This document shows, one piece after another, positions 57,610 through 64,000 of a stretch of DNA of 64,000 bases. A program made the translations under genes and the position numbers. How positions within the stretch are numbered: the stretch's first letter is position 1; each line of letters starts with the position of its first letter. The notes beneath the pieces are model-generated. The model was not told the origin of the DNA and searched no databases. It saw only the letters and a list, made by a program, of their open reading frames with translations. The DNA lies in the NCBI GenBank assembly GCA_035578155.1, contig JAPWDM010000023.1:2889829-2953828 (forward strand). Reading direction: 5' to 3'. Source of the DNA: Brachynemurus nebulosus (Eukaryota > Arthropoda > Insecta > Neuroptera > Myrmeleontidae).

Positions 57610-58834
57610 AGCGTTGTTCACATATAAGTAAGTAGATTAGTAGTTAGTAGAACAACTTAGTAAAACAACTTAGTAACTTAGTAGAACAACTTAGTAGTAA
57701 GTGGGACAGTAAAAATATATAACAATCAATGGTATGCATAAGGTTGAGTATTGTGAGACTCTGCTCAAGTGAATATGAATATGTTGTCAGATACTTGCAC
57801 CCGGATACACACAGATATATATGACAACATATTCATATTCACTTGAACAAAGTCTCACAGTACTCAACTTTATGCATGCCATTGAATGTTCGTTTACCTG
57901 CAATAAACGTTTGTGTATTGTGAACAAAATACATACCCAATTGATATCCAAAAGCCAGTTATTACCGCCCCATAAAACATTCTTATAATAAAACTGTTAC
58001 ATTAAATTTTAACAAGAAAAGAAAAAACATACACTGTTAAAAAAAGTAAGTGGTTGGATATGTTAAACTAGTATAAATTAATATAACTAATTGTAAGTGA
58101 ATATTATATTCATTGTTTTAAAGATACAAATTGTACAGTATAATAATTGTGAATATTATTGTGATATTTGAACATAAAAAAGCCTTTTTTTCTATTCAAT
58201 TTATATAAATTTTAAACATCCATAAATTTTGCCCTTTTTAGTGACATCAAAAATGATTATTAAAATGTTTGTGTTCCTTGTTATTCGCATTTAAATAACC
58301 ATTTTATCCTGCTTACTAATTTAAATGTTTCTAATTTTTTTTTTTTTTTTGGGCGTTTGTTTACGCCACATTTGATGTCGCGTCTATAGGCGGCTTGTTC
58401 ATTTATATTTGTTTATGAATTTTTGTATTTTTAAACAATTAATTTAACATGAATGTTTTTATTTTTATTTTTATTTTGTTATTTATTCATTTATTTATTT
58501 CTTTAAAAACTTACGTTAAATTATTTTAATTTCACAGTTTTAGTATTACAATGAAAAATTTGTAAAATTTCGCAATATTTTTTGCTATGTGTATACTATA
58601 ATATGTAACTATCAAAAAAGTTTTGGAAATATTTTTAGCAGTGTAGATATATCTTAACCTTAACAAAATTCATATATTTATTGTTATAATACCTATTGTT
58701 ATATTTTTTTCCTGTTCCACTTACTACTAAGTTGTTCTACTAAGTTACTAAGTTGTTTTACTAAGCTACTAAGTTGTTCTACTAACTACTAACTACTAAT
58801 CTACTAATCTACTTACTTAGGTGTGAACAACGCT
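57610..58834. mobile_element. TAA-flanked (Harbinger-type) non-autonomous element
   Basis: Ends AGCGTTGTTCACA and TGTGAACAACGCT are perfect inverses. A TAA flanks both sides (57607-57609, 58835-58837); copy 1 of the host element shows the empty site CTAATTT. Arms of ~100 bp are filled by repeats of ACTTAGTAGAACA and CTACTAA. Three-base TWA duplications are typical of PIF/Harbinger. No transposase. Confidence 0.82.
57728..57885. repeat. Long hairpin
   Basis: Arms of ~65 bp pair around a 30-bp loop: CAATGGTATGCATAAGGTTG..GAATATGTTGTCA on the left and its near-complement on the right. It would fold as a stable stem, perhaps a small foldback element that landed in 57610-58834. Confidence 0.8.
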
Positions 58835-59799
58835 TAATTTTTCTAAAATTTATTAAAGATATGCATGTTATAATTAATTTATTCAATGATAATGATAATG
58901 TGAAAGATGATTACAGCGGATTGACTTATAGAGACGACATAATACTGAAGTTTTAATATATTGAATGAAAAACTAAATAATGCGTTTCAAGTGACTTAAT
59001 AAAAGATTAACAATTTATTTTTTGGAAAATATTTTAATTTTATTATTTTTTAAGACCTTATTCGAAAAAATACTAACAAACTTTAGAAAATTTACAAATG
59101 TGCCTAATCAGGAAGTAACTACATATCTACGGGAATATTTGTGATTGAGAAATTTCACATTCTGTAAAGTCACACATGTCCACCGACTCATAATAGTTCA
59201 TAAATTAATTATTTGGAAGACACGTTTTATGATACAATTGATGTATTTATCTATTTTAATTTATATAATGAAAATATGTTTTCATAAGAAGATTAAAAAA
59301 ATTAATAAATATTTATATTAAGAAACTTTTCCAAATCCAATTTTTTTTAAATATTTTGTTCGCTTTTGTAGTACTGTTATGTAAAAAAATGCTTTTTGCA
59401 AATAAACTCTAAAACTCTCCGTAAAAGTCCAAATTCGTCAAATTAACGCCGATGTATGATTAACGTTTCCCGTAGACCAACGTATGATTCTAGGGTTAAG
59501 GAGACTTAAGATTTGAAGTTGTTGGTAGGTTTTCGCTAGCATTGTTTTTATTTTCGATATATAATTAGAAGTGTGGAACTAATCGAAATTTGAGTTTTAA
59601 TGAATAAATTAAAGTTCCGACGTAAATTTCGCCTTTCCAATAACAAAACTCAACAATTCATCCCGAAATTACTAAAATGTTATTAATAAAATGAATTTTT
59701 AGAAAATCACTTAAAATTTTACCGTGATGACAACATTAAACACAGTTACTTAAATTATTATGACATTTACTTGGAACTAGTACAATTTTATATACTAAA

Positions 59800-60519
59800 C
59801 TGTTAAATATTGTAAATTTTATGGTCAATTTTACTAAACGTATATCCAATATTCAGATTTTGCTATATTACAAGCAGTAATTTTCATTCGAAGAAAAACT
59901 TTTCATCCGTTCCAAAATGGCACACCCTGTATATATACGTCTAATTTAATGTCCATACAATTTTCATGTCAATATTATATTCATTAAGATCTGTCCGTTC
60001 AAAAGCTCGTTAATAGTTTTCAATTTTCGTAATAATTAATCAACAATTCGATATAATTATAAATCCTTTTTACCCTTCGACATTAATTACAGAAATTTAA
60101 TAGCGTCTCTCTATGAAATTATTGGCAATAAATAACATCATATTCTATTATCAATAAATATACATACCTCCAGGTCATCTATCCATCAATTAAATTTAAA
60201 TTGTAAATATGTCAATATTTTTTCCACCTTTTAAAATTATTAATAATTAAGGGTTGATTTAATCCCTTCATTTAATTTATGAAAGGATTTATATATCTAA
60301 ACATAAATCTATTGAATATAACACCGTTTTGGAATATAAATTTTCTTATATTAATATTTCTGTCAACCTCTATTTTATGTGAATAAGAAATAAGGGAATA
60401 GGTTAGTATTCTTCTTCCTACATCAAAGAAAATCTATCTAATACCAGCAACACACAACACAAGATTACAATAATCTGCTGCAATCAGTGCTAATAACTTC
60501 AGTAGGAGCCGTTGCGTGG
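59800..60519. other. Unassigned AT-rich DNA with a solo mariner-type end
   Basis: At 59908-59931 CCAAAATGGCACACCCTGTA reads on the minus strand as a mariner-like end TACAGGGTGTGCC. No partner end found. Nothing else. Confidence 0.4.
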
Positions 60520-60523
60520 TTAA

Positions 60524-61380
60524 GGGAGGAGTTCAAATAAAAAATCAATTTTTTTATTTATGATTATTTTGCTTGTTGAAATTTTTTTCAAATTAGGGAT
60601 GGTTTCAAATAGAAAACTTTGTTTTTGAAACATTTATTACTTTTCCCTGTGAGGGGAGGGGGCCCCTTTTCACAAATTTTTAAGCGTTTACAAGGAACGC
60701 CATATCTCAAAAAGTAATGAATATTTTTTATATATTTTTTCATTATTTTATTCCTAAAGGACCTGTCCATAAAGCTGAGTATGGATTTCAGGTTATTTTA
60801 AAAATTAACTATAAAATTGTAATCCCAAAGTTCTAAAAATTATAAAACCTAATTTTTTATTAAAAAAAAAATGTTTAAAAATAGTTACAATTGTTCAAAT
60901 AGAAAAAGCATACTCCACTTTATGCGCAATATGTCGATGAACAAAATAAAAAAAAAATTAAGTCTCTATCGTTTCTAGAACTTGAGATATGATTTTCTTT
61001 GTCGGGAAAAACACAAGTTTCGGGAAACGGTAAAAAACAAAAATAATAACAAAAGAAGCGGTTTACTCACTGTTTATTAAAACGTCTACAAAGGCATACA
61101 AATAAAAGAACATTATCTCAGTGCATACTATAACTCGTGTACACTCCAAAACTAAATATAACTGATCAAATCGCGAGGGGGGGGGGGCGAGCGTTATCTG
61201 CAAAGGAGCAGCAACTTGGCTGTGCAGCGGCTCACAAATAAATATTTTTCTACTTGAAAAAAAAAATGGCCATGTTTTATATATCACCGTGTTTGTAAAG
61301 AACCACAGAACGAAATAAAAACAAAAAACGAGATTCGAAAAAAATTAGTTTATTAGCCGTTTCTGGCGTGAACTCCCCCC
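60524..61380. mobile_element. TTAA-flanked TIR element, related to 41668-42548
   Basis: GGGAGGAGTTCA on the left and TGAACTCCCCCC on the right, with TTAA at 60520-60523 and 61381-61384. The GGGAGG-GTT-A start and TTAA target match the element at 41668. A run of nine G's lies near 61178. No transposase. Confidence 0.75.
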
Positions 61381-61384
61381 TTAA

Positions 61385-61972
61385 CGAGCAATGGCGATTA
61401 ACGTAGTGGAATCATCTATAAGCCCAGATCAGCAATACACAGCGTATGTGCAGCCAACATCGTAGATGAGCCATTACAGTGTTCAGCACGTCAGCTTACT
61501 TGGAACCTACGATGTTATACTTACGATTTGCTACTTCTCATTCCAATGTGAACAAATTATTTTTTATAACCTGTTTGCACTTAAACGCTTTTTTATAAGT
61601 AAAATAAAAAAAAACTATTTTCTCAAATTAAAAACCTTTGTAAAGCAAGCCCCCCTCAAAAAAAATTTCCAAAATCCCAAAAAACTAATAGACAAAAAAA
61701 TAGGTGTATTTTAGGTGTAAATTAGGTGTGCTAATAAAAAATTAGGTGTTCTTACCGTTTTCGAGAAAACATGAGAAACAAAAAGGACGGCTAGATTTAC
61801 GTAAACCTACCCCGTCCCTTAAGTAAATAAAAGTGTTTTGGGTGATTTAAAATATGGAGAATTAGGTGTAGATTAGGTGTTTTTCGACCATGCTGACAAA
61901 AATTTTGTAAAATGAAAACTTTAAGAAAAATCTTAAAAATATTTTAAACCATGGAAGCGCTGTGAATTACAT
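61385..61972. other. Unassigned DNA with TTAGGTGT repeats
   Basis: The word TTAGGTGT (or ATAGGTGT) occurs six to seven times, at irregular spacing, between 61701 and 61885. It is not the insect telomere unit. No gene. Confidence 0.45.
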
Positions 61973-61975
61973 TAA

Positions 61976-63194
61976 GGGCCAATATTATAAAGCAAAAGAT
62001 AACGGTCTGTTAGCTAACAGACTGTTAAATCTAACAAACTGTTAAACTAAAACTGGATATTATAAAACTAATTGTTCAGTTAGTTAGTTAACAAGAAATT
62101 AAAATAAAATACCCAAAACTACATTCCAGTTTGAATATAAAATTGATAAAAATAAAACTAATCAAAGTAAAAAGTTCAAAATACATTGGAATCGAAAAAT
62201 TTTATTGAAAATGAAAAATATAATTTATTAGAAATATTTGGAAAATATTTAAAAATAACTGAATGCTAAGAGATCGACGATATAAACAATAAAATAAAAA
62301 AAAATGAATTGTCAAAAATTCTGCTCTCTAGCTCGTAGGTACCTCCTGCTAATTGAGCAACTACATCAATAATGTGCAACTGAACGTCGCAAACTATTTG
62401 AGTGTTAATGGAATAAAAACCTTTTCTATTTCTAAACACTTCAGTACGATTTTCACCTGGTGACTGAATTTTAATATAGGTACAATCAGTTATACCACAA
62501 ACATTGGAAAATTGTGCAGTATTATAAAAATGTGCACAGACGTTACCTTTTTCCTGACTTGTACTTTGTAGTTAACATTTCAATAAATTCATTGTTAATG
62601 AATCAGTGTGATAATTCTACCCACAGTTAGCGTGCTCACATTAAAACGACCTAGTAGCATAAAATCTCAATGTTCACAGCAACACTGTTTCATTGCTGAA
62701 ATTGGGCACTTTTGGAAAGTTGTCGATTTGATGTTATTTTCAGTTTTTTCTAAAATATATATTGTCACTTCTTTAGTCAATCGAAATCGAAGTTTAAATT
62801 CTGCATCACTTAACATCTCAAATGGATTCGTACGACTGCGAAAAATTCTAGGTAAATTGTACCCTAATATAACTCGCAATCGTATCTTAATCAGAAACTG
62901 AATATACTGATGAAACCGATGAAATTGAAAACATGTTATTAGTCCGTAACCTGTGTCTACAAAAGTTATTGACGTTAAAGTCTGCTTGTCAAAAAAGTAG
63001 TTGTCAAAAATAAAAATTTTCATTTAACATCCAGTTAAATATTTAAAGAAGCAAAATGAATCAGTTAGTTTAACGGGTGATATAACGGATCTTTAAATTC
63101 AACTGAGGTTTATAATATCCAAAACCTCTGTTAAATTAGTTTAACAGAGCATTAAATTTAACTGTCGATTAAAATAGTTTTATAATATTGGCCC
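61976..63194 (-). mobile_element. PIF/Harbinger element with decayed transposase
   Basis: The ends GGGCCAATATTATAAA and TTTATAATATTGGCCC (the right end reads TTTTATAATATTGGCCC) are inverted and flanked by TAA (61973-61975, 63195-63197). Subterminal CTGTTAAA-type words recur in both arms. The transposase gene lies on the minus strand. The three-base target and the DDE domain agree on PIF/Harbinger. Confidence 0.85.
62302..63023 (-). pseudogene. Harbinger (DDE_Tnp_4-type) transposase pseudogene
   Basis: From 63023 downward: NPFEMLSDAEFKLRFRLTKE and ISAMKQ mark the N-terminal domain. After a frameshift near 62670, TLRFYAT and then GRFNVSTLTVGRII follow. The catalytic part at 62532-62302 reads FSNVCGITDCTYIKIQSPGE, then RNRKGFYSINTQIVCDVQLH and IIDVVAQLAGGTYELESRIF. 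The first Asp (ITDCT) and second Asp (VCD) are present; the Asp expected after GGTY is Glu. No start codon in a plausible context, several frameshifts and no C-terminal end, so it is inactive. It would have cut and pasted the element at TWA sites. Confidence 0.82.
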
Positions 63195-63197
63195 TAA

Positions 63198-63640
63198 AAA
63201 CTATATACACAACGTTTTTATTGTTTGTTGAATGTTATATATTTTGTTATGTAACTGAACAGAAAAATATCTAAAATTTTCTTAAGGTTCCCAGCGTCCC
63301 CACCAGCACTATAATAATGATGTTATGAATATAATAACTTGTTATAAATTTAGATTACCATGTAAATATATACCGTAAACATTCAACTGAAGTTTTCAAC
63401 TATTTTGTTGAATGAATGAGTGTAAAAAACTCTAGGAAAATAATTTTTCCCCCCACAGCGTTCTCGTTGTTTGTTAAGTTATATGGTTATATACACATTA
63501 TACCATATAGTTGAGAATATAATCATTTGTGTTGATAGCTAAAATTATCTGATTTTTTTTTCTTTTTGGTCGTACATAAGCCACTGCTTTCTTTGAAGAC
63601 AAAATGCCGTGTAGTGTCCTATTAATTGGAGTTCACTATG
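63198..63640. other. Unassigned AT-rich DNA
   Basis: No gene recognised. Confidence 0.3.
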
Positions 63641-63644
63641 ACTT

Positions 63645-63777
63645 ATTTGTTTTAGCGAATTTCCAGAAAGAATTCTGGAAATTCAGCTATTATGGTGTAA
63701 GTCATAGTGGAAGTTCAGCCCGAAAATATGGCAGAAATTTGTTTTGAGGTCCCTAGAGCCCAAAAATACCATTCACT

Positions 63778-63869
<92 letters not shown>

Positions 63870-64000
63870 TTATGTATCAGCACGATAGCGCTTCAGGAAA
63901 AACTGCTAGTTTTACGAAATTTGGTGACAACGTTGGAAGTCCAAAAATCTTGGATGAGTTCTTCAGCCAAAAACGTCGGAGCTCAGGAACATGGTTTTTT
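63645..64000 (+). mobile_element. TA-1 element, cut by window end
   Basis: GCGAATTTCCAGAAAGAATTC, then TATGGCAGAAATTTGTTTTG, a (TA)n array at 63782-63858, then CAGCACGATAGCGCTTC and ACGAAATTTGGTGACAACG. The internal duplication of TTCTGGAAATTC near 63670 and loss of the CACTGTCAT block set this copy apart. It continues outside the window. Confidence 0.8.
63782..63858. repeat. (TA)n microsatellite inside TA-1
   Basis: About 76 bp of alternating TA followed by TATGTATATATG-like variants. Confidence 0.9.

Larger units (their letters stand above)
57344..59495. mobile_element. Piggybac-like non-autonomous element, copy 2, with nested insertion
   Basis: CCTTAGAATCAGACGTACTT on the left and CGTATGATTCTAGGG on the right, flanked by TTAA (57340-57343, 59496-59499). 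Left and right parts match copy 1 (6299-7219) closely. The extra ~1.2 kb is a separate element at 57610-58834. Confidence 0.85.
56880..59790. repeat. Tandem repeat of about 285 bp with TGACGTCATC-like motifs, split by a piggyBac-like element
   Basis: Blocks AAATTACCAAAAT-G-ATTAA, AAAATCA-TTAAA, AAAATTT-ACCG and GTGACGTCATCATG recur at 56935-57025, 57215-57305 (GACGTCATCGAG) and, after the insertion, 59670-59755 (GATGACAACATT). Removing the element restores 280-290-bp spacing. The layout resembles the array at 19360-20790, which also ends each unit with a GACGTCATC-like word. Confidence 0.6.

Noticed and set aside
61701..61885. TTAGGTGT repeats as telomere-like sequence
   Set aside because: The unit is 8 bp with irregular spacing and not TTAGG arrays; far too few copies.
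1..64000. CRISPR array, prophage, operon or other bacterial system
   Set aside because: Repeats are transposon ends and satellites, and the tRNA, splice sites and TE families are eukaryotic. No spacer-repeat pattern was seen.

Overview
The window looks like intergenic DNA from a large, AT-rich animal genome, most likely an insect. It has one small two-exon gene for a secreted protein with animal-type splice sites, one tRNA-Ala(AGC) carrying the G3:U70 identity pair, and almost everything else recognisable is transposon debris. No bacterial operons, CRISPR arrays or prokaryotic signals are present. I cannot name the species or order; insect is an inference from the transposon families and the tRNA.

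Layout. 1-12,900: element ends, a hAT-like element with an 8-bp target duplication (2662-3213), a Penelope-like fragment whose two inverted arms each hold a hammerhead-ribozyme motif (about 4188-5078), a MITE split by a piggyBac-like element (6235-7402), a PIF/Harbinger derivative keeping pieces of both its genes (9329-10150) and a TA-flanked element (10828-11664). 12,900-23,800: a second Harbinger remnant, a small hAT-like element (14186-14541), a mariner/Tc1 element with ~490-560 bp inverted repeats and a broken transposase (16648-18483), a ~300-bp tandem repeat interrupted by another element, an element with a (TA)n core (21362-22058) and a Tc1 transposase tail. 23,800-31,400: mostly unassigned sequence, then an element holding a symmetric 103-bp satellite with heat-shock-element-like motifs (26507-27541), then a composite region with two long (TA)n arrays.

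31,900-41,100: several TA-flanked MITEs, one holding a large palindrome (34348-35323), a third Harbinger remnant with a MADF gene, the secreted-protein gene (37672-39593, with TATA box and poly(A) signal) and the tRNA. 41,400-56,700: two TTAA-flanked or TA-flanked elements inside tandem repeats, pogo-like material with a C-terminal zinc-finger piece, a ~160-bp degenerate tandem array, a hAT-like element (53069-54853) and two equal-length copies of a hairpin-ended repeat (45554-46049, 56163-56658). 56,700-64,000: a ~285-bp tandem array with TGACGTCATC-like motifs split by a second piggyBac-like copy, itself split by a TAA-flanked element that carries a hairpin (57344-59495), a TTAA-flanked element, a Harbinger element with an identifiable DDE transposase (61976-63194), and the left part of another (TA)n-core element cut by the window end.

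How it works together: the only plausibly functional units are the tRNA and perhaps the secreted-protein gene, whose reading frame is broken once in this assembly. The rest records successive insertions of cut-and-paste elements into one another. Several insertions can be dated relatively because a second, uninterrupted copy of the target is present in the window. I found no clear new biological system; the best leads are the paired hammerhead motifs, the HSE-bearing satellite and the (TA)n-core element families.
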